Below are positions 1-10,312 of a stretch of DNA of 25,003 nt, in pieces. Below the pieces are notes generated by a model that saw nothing but the letters and a program-made list of their open reading frames with translations, made no database searches and had not been told where the DNA came from. Source of the DNA: Funneliformis mosseae (Eukaryota; Glomeromycota; Glomeromycetes; Glomerales; Glomeraceae). The translations under genes were made by a program, and so were the position numbers. The stretch covers positions 1 through 25,003 of the forward strand of contig CAJVPP010000883.1 in assembly GCA_910592005.1 (NCBI GenBank), in the 5' to 3' direction. Numbering within the stretch: position 1 is the stretch's first letter; each line of letters starts with the position of its first letter.

Positions 1-3000
1 GTCGGTTTTCAAATATATGATCATATGCGTGTGCCCAATATATCCTAACCTTTGTGCAAACAATATGCCAACAAAATTTTTAAACAAAATGGTCTTGCTG
101 GTGGTCTAAGTTCAATCAATTCACTTAAAGTAGCGAATCCAAGTGAACTCCTAAACACAAATAAAGTATAAAGTATTCAATTTAGATGAAAAGTTATATA
201 AATATATATATATTATTTTTTTTTAAAAAAAAATGCACCTATCAGGATCGTTACAAAAGATTTTTATTCGATCCACAGCATCTTCAAATAACTCAGGAAC
301 ATCCAGTAGAAATTGCGTAAATATATGATCTTCAAGAGCTGGCATGATTCTGTCTAACAATTTGCATAACCAAATTGAGTAGTTTGGTTGCTAAAGAATT
401 TTAATCAGAAAAAAAATAAAAAAAATCATTATCAATTATCGTAAAGTGTATTATAAACGAATCAGCTTTATATATCTTACATATGAAGGATCTTTACGTA
501 ACATAATAGAATCATGATACCATTCTTCATCTAACCACGTTAAAGCAAATTCTGTTCTGTTATAAAAAAAAAAAAAAAATTTTGAATTATCTGTGAATGT
601 CTTTCCTTTCTCTTTTTTTTTTAAAAAAAAAAAATATAATAATAAATTTCATAAACATAAACCTATTCCTGAAATCTTTAAGTATAAATTGAACAATCAT
701 TTCTCTCAAGTCATCAAATTGTTTGTGACCATTCTCATAATAAGTTTCAAGGCCTCGAGTTAAGAACCTTGAAGCCATTATGTGTAATTGTGATTTTGTT
801 AGTCTTTTACCATTAGACAAAGTTGTTAGAACTACATTCGAACGTTTGTCTTTCACATCAGCAGATAATGCAGCTTCAACATCCAAAATATTTTTAAAAG
901 CATTTTTTATAAAAGAAATAGAATGTTCTTGGGACAAGGTTTCGGGAGGTGGAAGTGCGTAAGGTTGAAATTTGAAAGTAGGAACAGGCAATGTTTGTGG
1001 TTCTGGTGTTGATTCGACTTCAGGTGGAGTTGGAGTTATTTCTTCCATCATATCTGGTTTTGGTAGATCTACGACAACATCATCACTATAAACGTCCTCT
1101 TCAAATGGAGGAGGTATAGGTTCGATTTTAGTTTTATCTACTTCCATTTCCATTGACAAATCAGAATCTGATTCTACCGAAGGTGGAGTTGGTGAATTAG
1201 GAACTATTCCTTGAACTATCTCATCTAACACCTTTTCCAACCTGTCCTTTTCATCAACCATCATTCTTTCTTTCTCCTCCGCTGCATCCTTTTCCTCATC
1301 CTCATCCTTTTCCTCATCCTTATCCTCCTCCTCCTTCTCCTCCTCCTCTATCACCATCTCTTCATCTGTAAATTCTTCTAAACGTGGATCACGTGGCTTT
1401 TGATCACGAATTTTTGATGTTTCATGTTGCGAGGTCGATGTTGTTACTTGTCTTGTATTTCGCTCTTGTATTGCCTGACAGCATTGAAATGAAACAAAAA
1501 GTTAAAATCTTTCTATAAAAATTTCTAAATAATAATTTATTTTACATAGTATTATCACGTTCTTAAATGGTAATGTTGTATGTAAAAATAGCTTTTCGAG
1601 AAATGTTTGGAAATAATTATAAAATTCTGCTTAATGTTATAATACTTTTATTTTAAAATGGTAAGTTAATGGTGGCTTATACAGTCAAAACCTAATAGAT
1701 ATCATTCAATTAACAGTAAAAGGAATTATAACGAACCATTTCATTTGAAATCTAATAATTATATGCTGATTTTCAATTATTCCTATTAAAATAGAAGTTT
1801 CCACTTATCAAGCTTTGACTGTATATTCCTAGATAACCAAAATAAAAATTCAATAATAAAAATAGTAATATTCTATAAACCTTTTTCGTTTGATTCAATC
1901 TCTCTTGCGGAATTGTTTTCAAAACCAAACAAATGACTTCCACGACAAAAGGTAGAGCAAATTGTGATGGATCAAACTTTTATCGAAAGTAAATTATTGT
2001 TAGAAAAAGAAATATTATATTGTTAAATTCAAATAATCGATTTTTTGATAATAACTTACACTAATATTCGATTGTTGTTGGATCGGAAACCTTTGTGCAA
2101 CCCCACGACCATTTTCCTCCATAGCTTCTCTTTGTTGTAAATTCCTACGAAATTGTCTTGGAAATTTCGAGGGATCGTTCTTGCCTCCTAACACAATTAT
2201 AGCATTAAATATTTCCATAGCGAAAAGCGCATTTTCATGTATTCTGTTTAAATTGTAAATTAAAATCAATAAATCATTCTTAATACGTCAATATATACAA
2301 CATTAATTTTCGAGTAAATTAATCACCTTAATAATGCCATCATTTGCACCTTCATCGATCTTTTAACACTTTTTATCTGAAACTCGCTTAAACGCAAATT
2401 TTTTTCCGGGATTTTTGTCCATGATACCACATTGTTTACGAATGTTGAAACATACTGTGGTCTTGCTCTTAACAGAGGTCCAAATGCATTAATTATAGCC
2501 GTAATGACGCTGCTTGACCTATACCATAAGAAAAATACATTAATAAAATTATATTAAAAAATGACACGGTTTCCTCTTTGATCTATACTAACTCGGTTCG
2601 CATCATCATCATCAATCCATTAACAATTGACACTGATTCTTTTTCAAGGTATTGTAAATCCAATACGGGATGTAAAGGTTGACAATTAGACAAAGAAAAG
2701 TCTTCTTCGGGTCTAGGCTAATCAAATTGAATAAATAATCTGAAGATTAATATTATTCTCTACTACGATTAATCAAATATTAAATTAAATTTAAAATTAC
2801 CAATGAATCCGGCATTCGACGAGATTGAACTTTTGCGACAGTTGCAAAGTACTTGACAGCACAAATTCGAATGCCTTGATTCGTATTTTCCGAATCAAAA
2901 AACCTCATAATTTGAGACTTGATTGATGAAGAAGTTTTCCAAAGGGAAGCGGAATCTAATGTATTTTCAGCTCTTTAAAAAAAATAATTCAATAGAATAA

Positions 3001-3792
3001 ATTTTTGATCTAAAAATTAGTCAATTGAATTTTTTTTTTTTTTTTTCATGATTGTACTTAAAAAAAAAATATAATTAAAATATTTGCATCAAGTGAACTC
3101 ACACTCTTTCAAATATTAATGGATAAATTGAAGAATTCCAAAGTATCGCTTTTTTAATTATAGCAGGAGAAGATTCGTAGTTGATAATATATCCTATGGA
3201 AGGTAATACTTTATCTAAACCTGATTTAATAATATACATACAATATTTATTTCATAAAGTTATTAAAGTTGTTAATTTATTATTATTATTTTTTTTCATT
3301 TACATAAAAAAAGTTCTTTATTTATTTAAAATTTGCTCGTTTCACCCCAAATTCTAAAGTAAAATATTTAAAAGAAATCTCTTTTTCTTTAAAAAAAAAA
3401 AAAAGAAAACTCTCCCTATTACTACAGCTCAAATGTCTTTTTTTCAAAAGGAAAAAATAATAGTAGGTGTTTTGAAATAAAATTTCCAGTTGAAATCAAA
3501 AAAGTAACATACTATCTTTCCGTAATGTCCGTGATAATCCAATTTTCATAAAAGCAAACTCCATAAATTCTACGGTCCATTCTTTTATTTCATTTACAGA
3601 ATCTCGTAAAAAACCACTAATTCTATATAATAAATCAGGTTGTAATATATTAACTTGTTCTCCGACTAATTGTTTAAGAGAATTCAAAGCATCTAATCTT
3701 AGTTGTACTTCTTTTTGTCTATCTGTGGCTTGATCCAACAGATCCAAAAACACATAGACACGTTTGTCTTCGAAGCCGTAAGGGTTATTCAT
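1..3792 (-). CDS. Symplekin/Pta1, mRNA cleavage-polyadenylation scaffold (3' end missing)
   Basis: Symplekin/Pta1 is a HEAT-repeat scaffold of the nuclear pre-mRNA 3'-end cleavage and polyadenylation machinery. Exons read on the minus strand: 3792-3513, 3220-3103, 2972-2801, 2717-2593, 2518-2327, 2243-2060, 1976-1881, 1474-663, 556-481 and 390-239. An eleventh exon runs off the left edge; its acceptor is ambiguous (exon starts at 49 or 44). All ten joins keep phase and use GT-AG. About 735 residues are visible. The N-terminal part has the symplekin HEAT pattern (EQVNILQPDLL, IRICAVKYFATV, LLRARPQYVS). Residues about 430-475 are a Glu/Asp/Lys-rich linker. The last exons match the region leading into the Symplekin_C domain (ALTWLDEEWY, then MPALEDHIFTQFLLDVPELF). 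The first in-frame ATG is at 3792; the frame stays open upstream only through a TTG. The divergent neighbour starts 350 bp away. Confidence 0.87.
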
Positions 3793-4143
3793 GATACGAT
3801 GCCTAGAAATTGGCAAAGAATATGTTTGTGTAAATTCTTTTTTTTTTGATCTACAGCTTTTTAACCATATGAAAGATCACATGATATAATTATCATCCCC
3901 ACAAATTTTCGGTTGTGAAACCTATTTGCATTGGGTGACATATTTTGACGGGTAAACACGCTAAATTTTATATGGTAAAATATTTTTAACTTATTTAGCA
4001 TATGAGAATATGATGAATTTCTGATCCAAGTAATTAATGTTTATCATCATTTTCGGCCATATCACTTGCTTTTTTGTTTTTTTCTAAATTCTTCCTTGTA
4101 ACCATCTCTTTCGAAATAAACAAAAAAATACAAAAAAACAAAC
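3793..4143. promoter_or_regulatory. Divergent intergenic region between symplekin and the SLP phosphatase
   Basis: These 351 bp separate two divergently transcribed start codons and must hold both promoters and 5' UTRs. I see no clear TATA box or known motif. It has T-runs at 3838-3847 and 4072-4083 and several ATATG-type words. No coding exon or RNA gene could be supported here. Confidence 0.4.
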
Positions 4144-5542
4144 ATGGTCAAGAAGAAACTTTTTATCGCAAGGAATACATCAAGAATTTTAAAATCTTAT
4201 AAAAGATATAAACACCTCAAATCCATAGTACCTTTTTACTTTTGGTCGCTGAGGTACAAATAATTTTAAAATATTCATGACCTAATTTTAATTCTTATAC
4301 TTCGAATGCTAAAGAATTTTTAGTCGAAATTTACATCGTTCTAAATCCATCAAGCTAGATAAATTAAAAGACACTCGTCGAATTAAACCGTCTAAATCAC
4401 CCTTACCGTCGTCACCGTCGCCTCGAAGAATAATTGCAATAGGCGACTTACATGGAGACTATGAACAAACAATTAAAGTCTTGAATTTGGCTAACATTAT
4501 TGATGATAAGATAAAATGGAGCGGCGGAAATGGAATCTTAGTGCAAACGGTTATATCTCTTAAATTTCTAATAGATTTTTTTCTCGGATTTCAAATAAAC
4601 TAATTTCCAATGAATTTTATAATTATTTACAGGGGGACATAGTGGATCGAGGTCCTGATTGTTTAAAAATTTATAAATTGTTTGAAAGGTTACAAAAAGA
4701 GGCTAAAGTAGCAGGAGGAATGGTAGAACGTCTTAATAAATATTTCGAATTATTCCAGCTAACAACCTGATGGATTTATGTTATGATTATTGTCTTATTA
4801 TAGGTGATTAATCTTTTCGGTAATCATGAATTCATGAATCTTGAGCTAGATTGGGATCACGTAACACCCGAAGATATCGAATCTTTCGGATCACGAAAGA
4901 ATCGGATTATTGAATTCTCTTCCGATGGGTTTATTGGAAAGTTCTTCGGATCCTCTTTACAAGTTGCCGCAATTGTTGAAGATACATTATTTGTTCATGG
5001 AGGCGTTAATTTAAAGTGGGCAAATGAAGGTATTGAAAAAATGAATCAACTTGGCGCGAGTTTAGTTAAGAAATATACAGAATGTTTGTGTGATCCTGAG
5101 ATGCAAGAAACAGGAAAATTTACCGAGAAGGATGATTTTATGACGAACGATGAGAGAGACCTCCTTGAAGGTGATGGACCATTTTGGCACAGAGAATACA
5201 TCAATCGCACTAAAGAGGTCGAAGAGGAATTGGATAAAGTCTTGGAAGTGTTAAAGGTTTGTTTTGTTTAAACAGATACTCGGAATGTTTCTTAATCAAA
5301 TCATTAATAATAATGATAACTTCAACTTTTTTTTTTTTTTTTTTATTGATTTATAGGTTAAAAGGATGGTAGTTGGGCATACTGTTTGTATGAAGAATAT
5401 CGTGTCAAATTTTAATGGAAAAGTGTATATTATTGATGTGGGGATTTCTAGTTTTTATGGCGGTCATTTAGCTGCGTTGGAGATCATAGGAGATAAAGTC
5501 AGAGAAATTTACCCTGAGGATACAAAGTATTTCGACTTTTGA
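4144..5542 (+). CDS. Shewanella-like protein phosphatase (SLP, PPP metallophosphoesterase)
   Basis: This is a serine/threonine- or tyrosine-type phosphatase of the PPP superfamily with a two-metal active site. Exons: 4144-4253, 4324-4549, 4633-4722, 4804-5256, 5357-5542; every junction is GT-AG and in phase, giving 354 residues. Metal-binding motifs appear in order: GDLHGD (77-82), GDIVDRG (113-119), GNHE (148-151), HGG (207-209), GHT (300-302). The GNHEFMNL block, the DVGISSFYGG tail and the absence of the eukaryotic SAPNYC motif fit the Shewanella-like (SLP) branch rather than PP1, PP2A or calcineurin. Residues 1-30 are strongly basic with hydrophobic residues (KKKLFIARNTSRILKSYKRYK), which could be a targeting or membrane-contact segment. 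The substrate cannot be told from sequence. The start is the first ATG giving an in-phase exon 1 and is the least certain part. Confidence 0.85.
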
Positions 5543-6400
5543 AAAAAAAAAAAAAAATTTGAATGGGTTTAAGAGTAAGGATGATTTGAAAAAAGAATAA
5601 TTTTGTTTATTGCGTTTATTTTTACTTTTATAATAATGTATTGCTCTTTGGATTAAATTATCACTACAAAAATTGGATTTTGAAAGGAAAAAGAAATTGG
5701 ATTAAATGGGAGGGAAAGAACGATGCATATTACGTTCGTTTCCAAATTTTAGCATTATATTAATTGTTGTATATTGATATGATTAAATCATAAAAAGAAT
5801 AATTGTTTGCATCAATATAACTACAGTGAAACAACTATCCGCACTATTTATACACGAAGTAATAAATTATTATATATTCTATAAATATAATTAAACTTTC
5901 ATGTTATTTAAAGGTAACGCTTCCGACTATATATCTGATATAGGAAACGTGATTTAATCGTAAAAAAAAAAGAATTAAAATAATTTGCGTTTACCAAGTT
6001 GACAGATCATCTTGCTATGCTTTTCTTAAGACTAACGAATTCAAAAAAAAATAAAATAAAATAAAACGTAGTCTATTCTTTTTCTTTTTTTTTTTTTTTA
6101 AAAAAAAAATAACTTAAATCCATTGGGAATTAGCGATGCTTTAATATGTGGGTTCTTATATATTAAAAAAAAAAGATCAACGAAAGAATGACCTTTCATT
6201 AGTGAACTTTGCGAAGGCATTTTTTACCGTTTTTACAGAATACACACAGCATTATGTGAATAAATATAATTAGGTGAATTACATACACCAAAAGATGTAT
6301 AATAATAAATAATCTAGTCAAAGAATAATCTTGACAGACTCCTTTAGATCTTTTTTGTAATATATTGAAACATCGTTATCGTTTCGAAACGGAGGTTAGG
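5543..6400. other. Gene-free intergenic stretch
   Basis: This is the region downstream of the SLP phosphatase. It contains A and T homopolymers (5545-5557, 6080-6108) and short ATAT-rich words. No open frame with convincing codon content, tRNA or snRNA signature was found. A perfect 12-bp palindrome CGTTTCGAAACG lies at 6380-6391, at the end of this stretch. Confidence 0.5.
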
Positions 6401-6666
6401 TCAAGCGCAAATATTAAGCATTATAATCACGCAAAAATACAAACATGCAAGAAGACCGAAATTGTAAGGATACATATTTGAGAATGCAATTCCGGCACAA
6501 TACGAAAAAAAAAAGAATATGGCCCAAAGGAATAGGTTATTATCCTTGCGATAATCCCTTTACGCTCTTCTCTTCCTCAAACAATTTAAACTCTTCATAA
6601 TAACTTTTCTTCCCCGTAAGTCGAGTGGATTCTTGCAATACATGCCTATACCTTCGGGGTAGTAAA
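6401..6666 (-). other. Unidentified exon-like open stretch, two overlapping frames
   Basis: On the minus strand a good acceptor (ATTAG at about 6667-6671) is followed by an open frame from 6666 to a TAA at 6540-6542. It reads LLPRRYRHVL, then TGKKSYYEEF and KLFEEEKS, which is amphipathic and charged like a real exon. A second frame, open through to a TGA at 6401-6403, encodes a hydrophobic segment (NFGLLACLYFCVIIMLNICA) like a membrane span. No start codon or upstream exon could be joined in phase, and I do not recognise a family. It may be the 3' end of a small gene on the minus strand, a relic, or chance. Confidence 0.25.
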
Positions 6667-7151
6667 CTAATTATCAAGAAAAATTAAATTTTAAATAACT
6701 ACTTTATTTTTTTCCTCGCATGTTTGAAAATTCCCTTTCCCCTCCGTTAATATACTTATTGGGTTCTTTATCTACTGACAATACAAATAACTTAAACGGA
6801 TTGTGGCTAGCATTTCATGGCCATTTGAAATTTTTCGTTTCCCAAATTTTGGACTTTTATATATACGTTCGAAAGAATAAAATTACCGACTTCTCAAAAG
6901 GATAAATGTATTTACGGAAGTGATTAGAAAAAAAAAAAAGTCGATAGTAATTGAAAAATTAACTTTTTAATAATACATTTATTCGTTTTTGTACTTAAAG
7001 TTTATAACCTGCATTAATAAACGAAATTGGCAAGACTTTCAATTAGATGTTGTATGGTGATCGATTATCTCTAGCTAAAAAATAGAATCATTGATATTTG
7101 ATGATGAATTTTCTGACAAGTTAGTTGAATATAATAATAATAATAATAAAG
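6667..7151. other. Gene-free intergenic stretch downstream of UBC9
   Basis: This is sequence beyond the UBC9 stop codon. It contains a short (AAT/TAA)n tract at about 7130-7149. A plus-strand open frame at 6720-6905 has no recognisable domain and is probably chance. It may include the UBC9 3' UTR. Confidence 0.4.
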
Positions 7152-8047
7152 CTACCTCATATAATTTGCTCTAGCTTGTCGCCTGATTTGCTTCTCATAT
7201 TCTACCTTATCTTTTCTGCATATGAGTAATACTTAGCAAAGGTAATCATGATGATAAGAAACACCAAAAAAATTATTTGATAAATTACATGAATAATTCA
7301 TAAGCTTTTGCTTGAGCGGGACTTGCTGGGTTTGGTTCATTTAAGAGTTGTTGAATGCCAAGTACGATCTAAAATTAGTTAATCAATTAAATTTACATTG
7401 TAAAAAAGATCTTATTTGATAAAAAAAATTTTTACCTGCTTAACGGTAATACAAGGTTTCCAACCTTCTTCCTCGTTTAAAATCGATAGACAAACTGTTC
7501 CAGAAGGATAAATGTTGGGATGGAATAAAGGTGGGCTAAACTTACCTAGAAAAAAAAATATTAAAGGAAATTTGTTCAAAATGATCATTCAATCTCTGAT
7601 CTTAATCTTAAATCCGTACATTTAGGGGGTTTTATAGGATAATCTAAACAAAATAAATAGATCAATAAAACGTAATTATACATGATAAAATGATTTAAAA
7701 ATGATTTACCTTCGGAAAATGAGATCGTAAGTTTATAAAGTCCATATTCCCAAGGGGTCTAAATCATTTATTTCAAAACTTCACTAAAAAGAACAGTGGT
7801 TTCGACGATCATCTTTTAAAAAACACTTACACCTTTTACACCAGGTATTCCAACGTCCCAAACACGTATATTTAAAGAACCATCATTATTCTTTTGAGGT
7901 CGAGCATAAAATCCCTAAACACGTATGATTTGTTGAATTTAAGGTCAGGTCGTCACAAACCAAACAAAAACAACTCACATAAGGATGATCTTTTCTCCAT
8001 AGTCTACGTTCTTCCATCAACCTAGACGTCAAAATACCATTTGACAT
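7152..8047 (-). CDS. UBC9: SUMO-conjugating enzyme UBC9 (E2)
   Basis: UBC9 is the sole E2 for SUMO: it takes SUMO from the SAE1/SAE2 E1 as a thioester and passes it to lysines in target proteins, mainly in the nucleus. Seven exons on the minus strand: 8047-7979, 7914-7831, 7758-7710, 7643-7620, 7545-7436, 7368-7289, 7215-7152. All are in phase with GT-AG introns and give 159 residues, against 158 in animals. The active-site cysteine is C94 in SGTVCLSIL, preceded by the FHPN tetrad (83-86) in [10 protein letters not shown]. The basic N-terminal helix ([18 protein letters not shown]) that contacts SUMO is present, and the C-terminal helix ([11 protein letters not shown]) is complete. Exon 4 is only 24 nt. 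The start is supported by matching the family N-terminus within one residue. The gene is divergent from the BTB gene. Confidence 0.96.
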
Positions 8048-8701
8048 TTTTGCATCAAAATCGCGCTTAAAAATTCTCTTAACGTTTTTTTTTTTTTTTT
8101 TGTTTTTGTAAAACGGAAAATATTCGAGAAAGAAAGATCGATTTATGATTTGTTACAACCACCAACACCAACTGCGGATAAATAAATCGGTTTCTTACGT
8201 TATTTGTGCGACTTCAATTATGTAACACAACATCATGTTTTTTTTTGATCATTTATTTACTTATTTATTTATATCTTCCTTACAGCAATTAGGATTTTTA
8301 AGGAATTTTATCCAATTTCTTGACCAATTCGAAGGACAATGGTTAATAAAAATCTGTTTAATGAGAAACACTTCGAGACGATTAAAGCTTATAAAGGAGG
8401 CAATTTTTAAATTACTTACTAATCTAAAAGTTATTAAATCTTACTCTTACATATCGTATTGATTTGGTGTGAAAAAGGACGACGAGCGAAAAAAAGAAAT
8501 GCAGATCCTATTTGCGGCTATTTTCTGATGGCAATCAAAAAAAAACCTGAAGTAATGTTTATGTTTATTTGTATAAACTGTTTCACATGTTGATTGTAAA
8601 TCACAAACATTTATAGATATCAAGTTCATCTTTACATAAATATCACTTTCTTTCCTTTTTTTTCCTGTTATCTTTCAAAAAAAAAAAAAAAAAAAATACT
8701 A
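8048..8701. promoter_or_regulatory. Divergent intergenic region between UBC9 and the BTB gene
   Basis: These 654 bp lie between two divergent start codons and should contain both promoters. There are T-runs at 8085-8101 and an A-run of 18 at 8679-8696, ending a few bases before the BTB start codon. An open frame at 8235-8462 follows an acceptor-like TTACAG but has no recognisable family and no joining exon. No RNA gene was seen. Confidence 0.4.
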
Positions 8702-10056
8702 ATGTTGTCTAAAATTGTGCAAAATCTTTTTAATAATGTTAGTAAATATCTTAAAGAAGAACCACATTCAACAAATCCAAATTATGATGTTATTTTACAT
8801 ATTGGGGAGGGTCCAAATTATAAAAAGTTTTATGCACATTCTGTCACCTTGAAAACAAGTTGTACATATTTCGAAAGTGCTTTGTCAGGTAGGTGGCTTA
8901 GGAAGGAAGATAATTATTTCATTTTAAATAAACCAAACGTTTCTCCCGAAGTCTTTGAAATCATCCTCAAGTAAGTCAGTCTTCTTTGATCAAAAAAGTT
9001 ATAATATTTTATGAAAATAACATTTTTTTTTTTTTTTTTTTTTTCCTCCTCAGGTTCATATATACAGAAACACTTCCAAGAGATAAATCAATCCCTCCAC
9101 CTTTACTTTTTGATTTACTTATAGCGGCCGATGAGCTTTGTCTTGGTAGATTGATTGATCATACGCAAAAACAACTTTGTGATTCCTTGGATTGTATCAA
9201 TTTTTTCCTTGACAATTTAGTCGGGATTTATAACCTTACAACACAATTTCCACATTTTCAAATCCTCCAAAGACATTTTACCATGTTAATTGAAAATCAT
9301 CCAACGGAAATATTTAATTCCCATTATTTTCTTGAACTACCCGAAGAGATTCTCTTGTCATGCTTAAGAAATGATAATTTACATCTTTATGAAATTGAGA
9401 TTTGGGAAAAAGTTTTAGAATGGGGGATTAATCAAATTCCAAGAAAGTTAAACAGGTTTAAGGTGGAAGATTGGGAGGTTGAAGATTTTATCGAACTTGA
9501 AATGAAATTAAAGAAATGCATTCCATTGATAAGATTTTATCACATTAAATCGGGAATTTTGTATAATGATGTCATTCCTTTTCAACCGATTATACCAGGT
9601 TTGTTAGAAATATATATATATACATATATAACGATTTCTTTTTAAATTATTAATAATTTTTTTTTTGTTTTATTTCTTATTTTTACAGATTCGATCTTTA
9701 ATAACATTTTAAAATTTCATCTAACAAATGACATATTACCATTGCCTATTGAAATATCTAATGTTAGATGTCCAGAATTATATGATAATAAAGCAACCTT
9801 ATCAAATACATTAAAACTTTTAGATAGTATTGATAAATATTTTGGATATTTCTGGTCAAGAATTTATGCAAGGAAACTTCATGGTTCAATTGAATTTTGT
9901 TTGTTATTTATTATTTGTATGTCATTTCTTTTGGTTGCTATAATTGCAATCCACATATTTATGTGGTTGATTATATTATTCACCATAAAACTAACGATTA
10001 GAAAATTTATTGATTACATGAACGTTGAAAATAGAGCTTTTTTATTTTATGTGTAA
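8702..10056 (+). CDS. BTB-BACK domain protein with hydrophobic C-terminus
   Basis: BTB (POZ) domains dimerise and often serve as substrate adaptors for Cullin-3 ubiquitin ligases. Exons: 8702-8970, 9054-9598, 9689-10056, in phase, giving 393 residues. The BTB domain spans about residues 25-125 (YDVILHIG, KFYAHSVTLKTSCTYFESAL, then FIYTETLP). A BACK-type helical region follows at about 150-270 (ILQRHFTMLIENHP, YEIEIWEKVLEWGI, KKCIPLIRFYHI). This layout is typical of the large BTB families of arbuscular mycorrhizal fungi. Those proteins usually carry a TLDc or kelch domain next; here the tail instead has a strongly hydrophobic stretch at about 341-373 (CLLFIICMSFLLVAIIAIHI) that could be one or two membrane spans, followed by a basic end. 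Ligand and substrates are unknown. Confidence 0.85.
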
Positions 10057-10312
10057 GAATATTTTTTTTTATAATAAAAAGTATTTGAACTATTTCTACT
10101 ATTTCTGAATAATTGAATCAATATTTTGTTAAAAAAAAAAAAAAAAAAATAAATAAATAAAAAAATAAACGGGATACTGCGTCGTCTCATTGTGATTGTT
10201 ACACGATCTTCCTGTATAAAAAATCTCGGAATTTTTTGTTTATGTTTTCGTAAATCTAACATTTTTTTCAAAAAAAAAAAAAAATCGTTTAAATTATCAA
10301 ATATCACAAAGA

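Noticed and set aside
780..962. Plus-strand open frame
   Set aside because: It is the antisense shadow of symplekin exon 8.
3793..3816. Upstream extension of symplekin
   Set aside because: The frame stays open but its first codon would be TTG; the first ATG is at 3792.
8235..8462. Plus-strand open frame preceded by an acceptor-like TTACAG
   Set aside because: No family resemblance, and no donor exon upstream because the neighbouring gene runs the other way.
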